Assembly (NCBI RefSeq): GCF_001039355.2
Contig: NW_019775968.1
Location: forward strand, 230,539 to 264,352
Reading direction: 5' to 3'
Origin: Lingula anatina
Taxonomy: Eukaryota; Brachiopoda; Lingulata; Lingulida; Lingulidae
Length of the DNA: 33,814 nt
The stretch's first letter is position 1. Each line of letters opens with the position of its first letter. The position numbers and the translations under genes were made by a program. Below the pieces are notes generated by a model. It searched no databases and was not told the DNA's origin. It saw nothing but the letters and a program-made list of their open reading frames with translations. Positions 13,063 through 24,444 of the stretch are shown piece by piece.

Positions 13063-15119
13063 TCAAAATTATCATTAACTTAAATATACCATTAATAAAA
13101 CAAGCTGTATAAAAAATCCTCAAACCAAGATTACAGACCTATAACAGTGTTGAGGCTCAAGTAAAGAAATTTAAGAGGGCTAATACAGATTCAACAAGGA
13201 AGGCAATAGGATTGTTCTCCAATTCCCACAATAGAGGATAATATAAGTGAAGATGCAACACTGACCTTGGCCCTCAGTTATGTAACCTCTGTGAACTTAT
13301 GTGGCAATACTAACATAACAGAATTACTCACTCTGATTCACATATAATGAGGGAATTCTGGCATGCTTAGGCCGCATTCTGCCATGTTTTAGCAATAAAA
13401 TGTCCTAGCCTTCACTTCAGAGAGCAGCCTTCCGAGTAAAATGTCCTCCCTGAGGAGCAGTCCTATACGTATTCTAGTGAAGCCATCACAGCAAATGACC
13501 TGCAGGCAGCTCAGATAGGTTTGTGTATTCCCATCAAGCAGCTTGTACCCAAAGTTAGAACTAAAACCACTTTTGTAATCATTTCACTGAACGCAGCTTG
13601 AACTGAAGGAGTTATGTTTTCAAAACTATTGAGTCTTTGTTTTTAATAACTTTACAAAAAATAATAGCATGCAAAAATGGGCAACAATTTCATTTTATCC
13701 TAAAAACACAAAATCATATCCCATCTCTCCATTGACAAAAATAACTCAATCATACCCCCATGCTGTAACCTCAAGTTCCTCAACGCCTCAAATTGTCAAT
13801 GAAATTTTGACCTCATATATTCTGTTACAATATAATGATTGCAGTGTATGGTGCCTGACCTAAACATAAAAACTACGCCAATATCAATTCAGCAGACTGC
13901 TACACACCACATTGAAATTTAAACAGGAAATAATTCACAGTTCACACACTGGAAGTCAATATGCCTGGTATAATATATACTGTTGACGACCTAGTTGACC
14001 TCGTAGCCTCTGCCCTTAGTGTAGTTTACAAACACACATCCGAGGTTCCCACAGAACTCTGCGTTAATACTTCCCGACCTCCTGTCTTCATTCTGAGGGC
14101 ACCTTGTACGAAGGAATGCATACGCCCCCTAATACAACAGTGTCAAGTTTCTCTGAGCTTTTTAGAAGTTGAATACACAACTGAAAAGGACTCCAACAAT
14201 TGCTGAGTTCAAATGTAAGGTAAAGGTCTGACCTGAGAATTCAGCATTAATTTTTCCCAACACAATAGTGTTAGGTTTCTCTGAACTTTTTTTAATCTTG
14301 TATATAGAGTAACCACTTCTTAAACAAGTGCAAACTTAACTGTTCTTTCCTTTCACAGAATTTCCTTCATTTCAACATGCACTCAATTTTTAATTTCTGG
14401 ACTCACTTAGTCTAGAGCAATATTTCCTTTCGACAAAATATGGCAATTTATGCATAATCAAAGTGTTGACTAAACTTAAGAATGATTTGATTACAAAATG
14501 TGCTTAGAACTTAGTTTTTAAAAGTCAAAATATTTCAGTTAGCATAAAGAGTGACTGGATATCAGCAAGTGTCCGTGTCATAAAGTTCAAGGTTGTTAAA
14601 TAGGGACAACAAGCAACATCCACTTATCGCACATTAATCAAAATCTTATTTCTAGAATTGTTCCCTTCCACACGCATTACATATGAAGTATAAAACACAG
14701 GGAAATGTTGGGGAAGTCGAGCAGAGAAGAGCTAGTAAGAAGACCACCAGTACAGGTGGATGTCAACAACAGCGATGAAGGAAAATACAAGTGTGTCAAC
14801 TCTGCGATGGAGAGAAATACAATGTGTGTCAAGTCTGCGTCTGTATCTACAGCAGACTGGGTACATATCAACACTGATGACAGACAGATACACCTGTGTC
14901 TACACAGGATTGTTCAGACCATGAGGAGGGTACACATAGTTTATTAAGTGACTAAGGAGATTATAAGATTAAGGGACCCCCCACTCTGGCCTGTTGCCTC
15001 TCAACAGAACAATGCCAAAACGTGATCATTATTGTGAATGGAAGGAACCGGGGCGAAGGGAGAGACCAGTTGGTCTAAGATGCAAGTACTCGAGTACTTA
15101 CTACATTGGTACTGGCCTG

Positions 15120-15142
15120 AATAAATAAATAAATAAATAAAT
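15120..15142. repeat. AATA tetranucleotide microsatellite
   Basis: About six AATA units. Confidence 0.85.
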
Positions 15143-16190
15143 ATATTGAATACTACAATTTCTATCTTTCTCTTTTTGGTTATTGCTAGTCTAATTTGTT
15201 TATAAATAAAAATTAACATCTTTCACTGATAAAAAAAGTGAGATGATAATGGGTTGTTCAATTTGTAATTAAAGGAATTTTAACGAGGAGATAATTATCC
15301 AAGGACGTAACATTTTTCTAGATAAATTTCAAATATCAAAATAGCTGATCGTAACCCCAAACAGCCACTGTACAAATTTTGTATTATATATATTTCACCA
15401 GACCTCGTATCTGTCCTTGGCAATAGTAATACATTATCTGAGTGAATTTTGTGCCTGTGTTTAGACAACCCACTGAACCACAGACTATTACATCACAGGG
15501 TAAAGTAAACCTGGTCTGCCTGTGACATATTGCAGATCAAAACCAGTTTCGGTTTGAGTCAACAACAACAAAGTGCATAGTATGAAGTGTTCTATACACA
15601 ACAGATAAACAACTATTAGGCATAATCTATTTATACCACTGTCACATAACGATAACAAGTCATGAACTATACAAATGCTGATACTCTGACTCTGTACAAG
15701 TTGGGGGTCAACCAAGAGTCACTCAGGTGCATAAAAACTGGATATTCTATACCACTGTCAAGCTTAATCACACAAGTTAAAGCAAGGGGAATCAATACAC
15801 AAGTGATTCATGTGGCGAAGCTGAATCTCAGAACAAATTTGCAGGAAGCTATTAGTTTTGGAAGTAAATAAACACAAGTGACACACAGTAAACAGGCAGG
15901 AGGAGGAAGTATTACCATGAAATTACACCAATGGCAGCCGGTTCAGACAGGGTCATGCTTAGAACCTTGCTTCAGCATCGGATAATTGAAAGCTGAATAC
16001 TTGTGTTTGAAATATCTAGGGCAGAGATGGTTAAATCTTCAGTTAGATTTGAATCAAGATTTCTCAGTGAACTAACCACCTGAGTTGAGTTGGACCATTA
16101 ATACAGGAAAGTCCAGTCCTATCTGATAATAAATACCATCCAGGTCTCAGTGGAGAGAACCCATCACACCCCAGAGTTAGTTAAACTTGA

Positions 16191-17110
16191 NNNNNNNNNN
16201 NNNNNNNNNNNNNNNNNNNNNNNNNNNNNNNNNNNNNNNNNNNNNNNNNNNNNNNNNNNNNNNNNNNNNNNNNNNNNNNNNNNNNNNNNNNNNNNNNNNN
16301 NNNNNNNNNNNNNNNNNNNNNNNNNNNNNNNNNNNNNNNNNNNNNNNNNNNNNNNNNNNNNNNNNNNNNNNNNNNNNNNNNNNNNNNNNNNNNNNNNNNN
16401 NNNNNNNNNNNNNNNNNNNNNNNNNNNNNNNNNNNNNNNNNNNNNNNNNNNNNNNNNNNNNNNNNNNNNNNNNNNNNNNNNNNNNNNNNNNNNNNNNNNN
16501 NNNNNNNNNNNNNNNNNNNNNNNNNNNNNNNNNNNNNNNNNNNNNNNNNNNNNNNNNNNNNNNNNNNNNNNNNNNNNNNNNNNNNNNNNNNNNNNNNNNN
16601 NNNNNNNNNNNNNNNNNNNNNNNNNNNNNNNNNNNNNNNNNNNNNNNNNNNNNNNNNNNNNNNNNNNNNNNNNNNNNNNNNNNNNNNNNNNNNNNNNNNN
16701 NNNNNNNNNNNNNNNNNNNNNNNNNNNNNNNNNNNNNNNNNNNNNNNNNNNNNNNNNNNNNNNNNNNNNNNNNNNNNNNNNNNNNNNNNNNNNNNNNNNN
16801 NNNNNNNNNNNNNNNNNNNNNNNNNNNNNNNNNNNNNNNNNNNNNNNNNNNNNNNNNNNNNNNNNNNNNNNNNNNNNNNNNNNNNNNNNNNNNNNNNNNN
16901 NNNNNNNNNNNNNNNNNNNNNNNNNNNNNNNNNNNNNNNNNNNNNNNNNNNNNNNNNNNNNNNNNNNNNNNNNNNNNNNNNNNNNNNNNNNNNNNNNNNN
17001 NNNNNNNNNNNNNNNNNNNNNNNNNNNNNNNNNNNNNNNNNNNNNNNNNNNNNNNNNNNNNNNNNNNNNNNNNNNNNNNNNNNNNNNNNNNNNNNNNNNN
17101 NNNNNNNNNN
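16191..17110. other. Assembly gap (920 N)
   Basis: A continuous N run. The right flank resumes in an AG dinucleotide repeat (17111-17124), suggesting the gap was caused by a microsatellite. Apparent long ORFs across it are artefacts. Confidence 0.99.
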
Positions 17111-19309
17111 AGAGAGAGAGAGAGCGGACTCTGATAGCGATCTCACAGTGGCACTCTCTTTAATATGTACAATACATTCACTTTGTGAATGGAAACGTTC
17201 AATTTGTGAATGAAAAACAAGTCAACGCAAATAGGAAGAGACTGGAAGGGAGAGAAACAGGTAGGCTGCACGTATTTGACAGCTCACTGATCACTGCTGT
17301 GACTTCTGCACTGAGTGAGTTCTCTAGCTTCGTGCATCTCTGTAAGAAAATCAGCAGCACTAGCTCTTGGTATTATCCATAACTTGTATCATCCCCAGTA
17401 GCTTTTTATCACAAACTGGATGGAACAACTTGCAGCTCCAGTGGATAAGGATGAAACTAAAATGTTTATAAATCCCTAAAATATCCTTCTTTTTGTCCTA
17501 GTTTCCAAAAGGGACAAATGCCTTCTATGATAATTATTACTGTAGTCCTTATGGTGGCTCAATGAAAAATCCACCAGACAAACTGATCAAACTGTCCTAT
17601 ATCCACAGTTAATAGTTTAAATCTCCCACTATGTCTGGTTATCAAAACGGGATAGAAATTAATAGGGAATCTCAAATTTCAAAAGTATCTGAGAAGTCCC
17701 TAAGGATAGTTCCTCGACTTGGGTACAACAACCGTGCCTGTAGATCTTCCCAGCTTGAGTGATGTCACCGGTGTCTGCCCTAGTTAAAGGTGAATCTCTT
17801 CTCTTCCTCCTGCTCCACCTAAAAGCTTTAAGTCCTTAAAAACAGACAGAGAGTTAACTTAACCCTCCTTGGTTTGGTTCAAACCAACTGCCTTAATATT
17901 CCTCTACAACTAGTGCTGTTGAAGGTCAGCAAGAATGTGCGACATAATTTATAATCTAACTGTTATAGTCCTGGAAGTATGTCCTCAATGGCATATAGAA
18001 CTTGGGCAGGCATAATAATCAGACTTGGGCAGCAACACTTGATGGCAACGCAGATAGGGATGAGAGAGAGTAATGCATAATAACAGACTGTGTCTGGAAA
18101 CTGCCAAAGCCTGTTTGTTTGTCATGCCATAATTGGTTGAAAATCCCTCCAAGTCTGATGAGATCTATGAAGACTAAGCCAATCAGATGCATCCTAATAA
18201 ATGATCCATGGCTTGATATAAGCACAGACAGCTGGCGCCCAGAGAATGGTTCAAGAATTTTCAGGGAGAGGACAAAGATAAAATACACCTACTTATTATG
18301 CAGGCCCAGTTGTGGACTTTGGACTCTAGATCATGAATAAAGGAAAGATTCCTAGTGCAGTTACAGAAGGCATCTTCATGCCACAACTCAATAGGTTTTT
18401 TTTTCTCTTAACACTGACAATGATGTCAACCTTGCCTTATTAAAACCTTCATTTAAAACAAAGCAACCTTTATTCAACTGTGCAAACAATTTATCAGAAT
18501 TAATTCAAGGTTGACACAAAAAATATTTAAATAGATCAGAAAATAAAAATGAGTAATTGACCTGGATTATTTTTACATGGGCTTGAATGTTAAATTCAAG
18601 CTTGCCTTTTTGGTCTTTTGGTGAGCATCCCTTTAACTCTCTTTATATAAAAAAAATGTTCACACCCACTTTGCACAGGTTTTAATGTTCAATCCTCAGC
18701 AGCAGTTTCCGACGACAGCTGCCCGGACATGTAATGGTCATGCAATAAATGTCCATGAAGTGAGAAGCCATTAATCTAGACTTGAGTAAAAGCCATTGCA
18801 TCACAAAAAGACATGTCTTAAACAAGCCTTAAGCACCAGATGGTTCAGTTAGGAGCATAGACTGACATTAAGTACTTATATTGAAGTAATAAAGCATTCA
18901 TCAAAGGGGTGGGATATATTTAAAAATCAAGAATTTGTCTTTCTTTACCTTGCAAGTATTTTGGTTTGGTATGTTTTCACACACCTCTATAACCCTTTTA
19001 CATGTCCAGACTTTTCTCCCTTCTACTCAAAGGTCATGATCATAATATCAATTCTTTAAATGCAATACAAAAATAAGTATTTTATCAAAGAGACTATCAT
19101 AAAAATCATCCTCAGTTCTTTTCAGATTCACCCGTTCCACACTTAAACACCACTGCATTATTTTTTTGTCATGTTTTTAAGTGATGTGTACATGATACAG
19201 AGTAAGATATATGGTTTAAATATTGTTTAATTTTAAAATTTGAGGCACAAATTTTGCCAACCAAGGGAGATCTATCACAACTGAATTATTGTAAAATTAA
19301 TGGGTCGGA

Positions 19310-19620
19310 TGTGTCATTTGGCTTCAAAGGAAATGGTCAGACAGTGGTCTCTCTGTTAGCATAGCCAGACGTCTCCGACCACACTCTTTAATTATAATTT
19401 AAACTTAAATCATCGTCCTACCTGTAATTAAGTTCATTGTTCATTGTGCATTGTTCAGATAGGCTATATAACATGTATGTATTCTCTGAGAAGGAAGACT
19501 GGACTTGGCTACACTAGACAGCTGAACAAGCTGACTGGAGGTCCCAGCTCTTGACCAGGAATAAACCTGAAGTACATACTAAGTTGTGTTGATTTATTCT
19601 TGGACCTATGTCGCAGTGGA
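19310..19620 (+). mobile_element. Possible solo LTR or LTR fragment
   Basis: The layout resembles a retrotransposon LTR read on the plus strand. A TATATAA box lies at 19465-19471, then about 90 bases that would be R, an AATAAA at 19560-19565, then a GT/T-rich stretch (GTTGTGTTGATTTATTC). It is followed by a possible internal start (GTGGATCTGATCC). No gag/pol coding is nearby and no clean target-site duplication was found. An inverted pair GATCTATCAC / GTGATAGATC (near 19270 and 19640) brackets the segment. Boundaries are estimates. Confidence 0.3.
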
Positions 19621-20524
19621 TCTGATCCCCAAACCCGCCGTGATAGATCCATAATGGAAAAATTGTTTTAAAAAATAAGTATGGAATCACGGAAGAAAAA
19701 AACGCAAATTCACCTGCACAACTGCCATAGTCAAGGTGATATCAAGGAAAACAATTACATGATATCTTTAAACAAAAATGATACCAATTTAACTAAAGCA
19801 ATGGCTCAGCTATAAGAAAAGAGCGGAAAGGGGGTATTTCTAGCAGTAACCCTTTACTCCGGGGACTGTGCAGGCTGCTAATAAGCCTGCCAGACTACAA
19901 AACAGGTATTGATGCTCCACTGCCAGACAACCTTCATTTCCAGTGTGCAATACATTAACGCCGTCTAAATGGGCTAGCATTACAGAACTTTATGTACAGT
20001 GGAATATAAATATTATTTATAGACAGATGCACTCAAAAACTAGCTCATCAATGCCCCGTTTGATTCAACCATGGCCACAAAACATGTATAACTGACAGAG
20101 AAACATTGATGACCCTGCTGGGTAGAAGAAAATACACAATTGTTATTTCGGCACAGGGCATTTATTGTCAAAACCTCTAGTCTTGGCCTCTAGATCAACA
20201 AGGAACAAATGTCTGACCTTCCTGCAGGGTGAAAAGGTCGACTTTGTTTGGGTTGCTCTGGTCACATGACTTCTAAGTGTCCAATTAAGGCAATAAACTA
20301 GGAGTAGATTTCTATCAAATGATAGCAGAAATGTCAAACTCGACATAACCTTGAATCTTGTGCACATGATATGAAATCGAATCTCTTATTTACTACTAAA
20401 CTGCTTCACTTTTTACAAAATGTAATGACGATACATTTTTCTTCAAATGGTTTTCATGTCAAATAACAGCATGCACAAATGATTTAACTAAACTGATATG
20501 GTGTCATTATCAAAATCAGACCAA

Positions 20525-20561
<37 letters not shown>

Positions 20562-20562
20562 T
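20525..20562. repeat. ATA/AAT trinucleotide microsatellite
   Basis: About twelve AAT units, nearly perfect. Confidence 0.9.
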
Positions 20563-20762
20563 AATACTAATAATTTCCTATACCAGCATTTTGATCCGAG
20601 TGCAGACACAAAACGGTCATATTGTTCTCGTCATGAACACAAATCCTACTTGTTAGGCCACAGATTATGAGATACTGTAAATAGGTATATATTGGTGCTA
20701 AAATAAATGAATGAATATATTTATTTCAGTAATGAAATGAGGGATGTCAGGGCGAATGAGCA

Positions 20763-20784
20763 CCACCAGTATTCTCACTGGTGG
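20763..20784. repeat. Short perfect hairpin
   Basis: Arms CCACCAGT and ACTGGTGG with a six-base loop ATTCTC. Function unknown. Confidence 0.5.
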
Positions 20785-21834
20785 ACATAATACAAAAATT
20801 ACATACAAATAAATACATTTAAGTTTTAAAAAAGACAAAACAGGTCTATCTGTTCTTTATCAGAAAGGCAGAACTTGACACAATACAGTCCAAATTCCCC
20901 ACTTCATCAGCACTGTTAACACTGATGCACTTTGTTCACAGGCTCATTACCAGCAAATATAATTTACAGCAGCTGAAACCAATGCCCCAGGTCCTTCCTA
21001 GAGTAGAAACACTCTCAATTTGCCATAGTACACTGTCTCGTTTATCTTGATTATCCGACTTACTCTTGACAAGTGATGTAACAATGTCTGGCTGGTGATT
21101 GCCATCTTTTGGAAAAACCCAAAGAGCACTATGTGCAAATGTATCCCAATATTACTATATTTAGGCATACGCCTGAGATTTGAGATTTGACTAAACCCAA
21201 GCAAATGCAGGAGGATGACTTTATGAAATATGAGCTAGACTTTACTCTAGCTACAGAACAGAAAGTAGTTAGGATTTAGTTTTATTCAGAAATTTAATTC
21301 CATTGACATGTTGATGGCTGTTGGGTTATTTGGAGAACTTTACTTATGTAAGGAAGAGGGGCTGGATTGAAGTTCACCTTGCCATGAGACTTTGTTTTGG
21401 TGACACTTCTTTTAATTTTGATTACATAGTAACAGCAATTTGGTTTAGCATTAAAATTTTCATCATGGTGGGCTTTCGCAATGGAAAAATATTTGATTTT
21501 CACACACGATTTGAATTCATGTTTTTTTTCACATGTCATACAAACAATAACCCCACTTCCCAACTGAATGAAAAAGATTTCTCAGATTTAACAGTGAAAT
21601 ACAAAACCGTCTTTTCTACAGACTATTTCTACTAGTATTCCTTTGTTTCTTGCTCATCCTGTTTAAATTATGATATAACACAAGGACATATCACAAGTAT
21701 TTAATACAAATAGAAAGAAATCGAACGTCCAAAAACTAGTCCTTTACTAAGAACCGAATTCACAAAGAAACAAAGCGAAGGTTATAAAACGGGCACCTGC
21801 CATCGACGTGAAAACCAATATGGAGGACACGGTG

Positions 21835-21842
21835 TGACGTCA
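21835..21842. promoter_or_regulatory. CRE palindrome TGACGTCA
   Basis: An exact CREB/ATF consensus in the CpG-rich region. A related GACGATGTCAATCACTTTT string occurs near 22940, echoing the GACGTCATCACTTTT here. Confidence 0.45.
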
Positions 21843-22381
21843 TCACTTTTAGTGTTGAGAGGCAATCGTGGACAGCTGATCATTCAAAACAAAACCACGT
21901 TTTGACCTAGAAATGTACACGCTGCTCCGAATAAATATCAAAATGTGAATTTATGCATTTCCTTCATTCGAATGACATAACGTATGTGTGTGAATTTATT
22001 AAAAATGATACCAAAATGAACGTTTTCCTCAACAGACTTCGCTGCAGATAGACATCAAGTGAAGCGAGATTGAAAATGGCCGTCTGTCAAAACATAAGCA
22101 TTTTCTCAATGAAATTCTCATCAAATCATCTCGAATATATTTACAAAAGCATCAGATATTGTCGGAAAGTTGGTTTAAGTTTCTTAGTGGCGTAATTTTG
22201 GAGATTAGTCCAGCCTCAAATCCAATGTAAATAAAGAAACGACCATGACCTCGACATCATCATGTGAACATTCAAAATGGAGGTGGGAACGGGACCAAAA
22301 CAAGAATTTTCAAACACAGTCTCTGAGACATTCCCGGGTCCAAGTTTCACTAACGAAATAATTTCGGCGTAAATATATTAC

Positions 22382-22403
22382 CTGGAACCAGATCATATAA
22401 CAT
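22382..22403 (-). CDS. DYRK1A: Candidate first coding exon of the DYRK1-type gene
   Basis: On the minus strand an ATG opens MLYDLVP and reaches a strong donor, CCAG/GTAATA, after 22 nt, leaving one base of a codon. The DYRK1 exon at 1306-1520 needs exactly one leading base, so joining the two reads MLYDLVPG then QVVSRSRN without a frame break. The ATG is the only one in a frame that stays open about 130 bases upstream to a stop. Supporting points are the phase match, the donor quality and the location in a CpG-rich promoter-like region. Against it: the intron would be about 20.9 kb, the peptide is too short to recognise, and other exons could lie between, for example in the gap. Confidence 0.38.
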
Positions 22404-22978
22404 AACAGATGTATTGGGTGTGTAGCGATCAAAAATATGGGTCTGATTTAAGCGTGGGAAGCTGGAAATCCAATATGGCTGTGTATTGGAGTGAAAGGGG
22501 ACCCTGCATTCGAATGAATATTATAATGATCGTGTCCTATTTCTTAGTCATTTCATCACTCACCTCCTTTAGTATATGTATCCAAGATCCTATGTATACC
22601 AATTTTGATCCTTCCGAGTACCCACGATCCTTACAAACGTGACCTAATTATCTAGGTACAGCTGATATCAACGTGGAAAACCCCAAAAATGGCGCGCAAA
22701 ATTTCAATTTGAATCCCCCACTTCTCGCTGGAAAATGTTCTTCAAAATCTGCTTCACAGTCCTAGTATAGTCTTTGAAGGTTGGTATGTACCTTTTAACA
22801 TCTTCGTTCGTAATAATTAGGTCACAAGTTTGACCTGATTCCCCAAAATTATTGGAAAAATGAGCTCGGCAACCTTCGGCTCAAATATGGCCGAAATCCG
22901 AACGTTTTTATTCAAATGACGCGTGTGGCCTGTCGCTATGACGATGTCAATCACTTTTGGCGCGAAATCCCGGATGAC

Positions 22979-22994
22979 GCTATGATGTCATAGC
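22979..22994. repeat. 16-bp near-palindrome GCTATGATGTCATAGC
   Basis: Seven-base perfect arms (GCTATGA/TCATAGC) in the promoter-like region. It could bind a dimeric factor, but nothing specific is recognised. Confidence 0.35.
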
Positions 22995-23050
22995 TTTGGA
23001 ATGCAAAAGGCCCGGATGAATGCATTGTGTTAGTGGAGAAAAGCTTCTCG

Positions 23051-24412
23051 ACTTTTGTGTTTATGGAATGTCTGATTGTGTTTTAGTCAAGAAATGATAG
23101 GAAGTCTTTTTTCCTAGGCCAAAACATATACGTTTTTAATTTTTTAAAGTGAAACATAATGCTCTCATTGTGAAAAAAAAACTTTCTCATTATAAAAATA
23201 AAAACTTGGAATGATACAAGTGGTGATTCTATTGAAAATGCTTATGGTGTCCACGGGTGAATTAAATTAGCTTTAAATTAAAGTAAGTGTTTGGGTTTTT
23301 TTCATTCAAATGTAAAAAAAAAATAGTAATAATAATATTAAAAGGGGGAGATCTAAACAAATAAATTAAATTATAGTTCATCATTACTGGATTATTTGTT
23401 TTGGCGCTTGGACCTTTTTGCATATTACAATACATTATAACAAGAATTACAGTTGAAAAATGCATTTAGTATCATTTGTTTGGTACTTATATTACATTCT
23501 AAGATTAGTATAAAACAATCTTTTCAAAATATTAAACCAGTGCTCCTTTACGATATTGAATAAATGTAATGACTGCATGTAATGACTGAAAAAAAAACTA
23601 AGAATGAAACAATTTTTCATAAAATGCTCAAACTGATGGAAAAAAGTCCAATAGGGTAACATAATGGTGACTTTCATTTCTTTCCAAATTACAAAAATCA
23701 GTGACACTATTCTCCATTTATCCACATAAATATTCCCACAATTTTTACGGTTCTAATTTCAAGGTTCTACTAGCAACATTACACTGTATGCGGCAATGTT
23801 TAAATAATAATGAACATTGATATTAAATACACTTCCTTTTAATTTGCTTGTACAGAAAAGAATATGTAAGAAATGAAGCATATTATACAATGTATCAGCT
23901 AGCTCTCTAACAACTCATTATTTTCAAATGTATTCTTGTTGTGTATTTCAATTATTCATAAAACACTTTTGATGTTCTTTAAAAATAGATATCAATAATT
24001 TTCTAAAAAATATTACCAAGTTGCTTCTTGCTTTTGCATACCTCCACTAAGAGCATCATCCTTAATCTAAACTATCTTCTAAAATGACTGCTTTGTTAAG
24101 TCAATAACTTGCAAATTCCTGCAAGACCCCCCTTTTACAAAGTGAAAAAACCCTTTTCACAGCAAGGTCACAAAACTTCCCAACCTGTGCCTAATATTCC
24201 AGTCCTTTGTTTCAGACATAAAAGAATAGGTATTAACCACAGGATGTTTGACTTAGAGTTCAGTACAAGTAGGTCCACTCTGGCACAATCCTGTAATGGT
24301 ATGTTTTTAGACATCACCATTTCCCAGTGATACTTCCAAGTCAAGGCAGTATGTCTCTTTTCTACAAGGGTCTCTTGTGGTTTCTGTTCGAACCCTCAGA
24401 GATGAATCATCT
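23051..24412. other. Intergenic DNA between the DYRK1 5' region and the fibrillarin 3' end
   Basis: A very A/T-rich, CpG-poor stretch with no supported exon. There is a small tandem duplication TGTAATGACTG near 23566-23590 and scattered A-runs. The ORFs at 23262-23725 and 24109-24330 look random. Confidence 0.6.
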
Positions 24413-24418
24413 TTTATT
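24413..24418 (-). terminator. Polyadenylation signal of fibrillarin
   Basis: AATAAA on the minus strand begins about 26 bases after the fibrillarin stop codon (24445-24447), implying a very short 3' UTR. Confidence 0.65.
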
Positions 24419-24444
24419 TACAGAACACAGTCTCTCTTCACATC

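Larger units (their letters stand above)
12712..16190. other. Intron/non-coding stretch up to the assembly gap
   Basis: No exon could be supported. Contents are a poly-A run of 24 (13039-13062), an AATA repeat (15120-15142) and unique A/T-rich sequence. ORFs at 13961-14206 and 14705-14947 are open but lack convincing splice sites or recognisable motifs. The second overlaps a weakly repetitive stretch with GTGTCAACTCTGCG / GTGTCAAGTCTGCG copies. Confidence 0.55.
17111..21769. other. Intron/non-coding stretch with an LTR-like fragment
   Basis: No exon could be supported. Contents are the AG repeat next to the gap, an LTR-like segment at about 19310-19620, an ATA/AAT microsatellite at 20525-20562, a short perfect hairpin at 20763-20784 and otherwise unique A/T-rich DNA. 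Confidence 0.55.
21770..23050 (-). promoter_or_regulatory. CpG-containing promoter-like region, probably the DYRK1 5' end
   Basis: CpG dinucleotides become frequent here compared with the depleted flanks. The region contains a perfect palindromic CRE TGACGTCA (21835-21842), GGCGCG-type cores (about 22691 and 22960) and six same-strand (A/T)ATGG motifs at roughly 200-bp spacing. It also overlaps the candidate first coding exon of DYRK1 at 22382-22403 and lies 21-23 kb upstream of the confirmed DYRK1 exon. Its promoter role is inferred from composition and motifs. The transcription start is not determined, and a bidirectional promoter is possible. Confidence 0.45.

Noticed and set aside
16150-17163. 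Open frames of more than 300 codons on both strands
   Set aside because: They consist of undetermined residues across the 920-N assembly gap.
24386-24400. GTTCGAACCC-like string as a tRNA B box
   Set aside because: There is no A box or cloverleaf on either strand, and it lies just past the fibrillarin 3' end.
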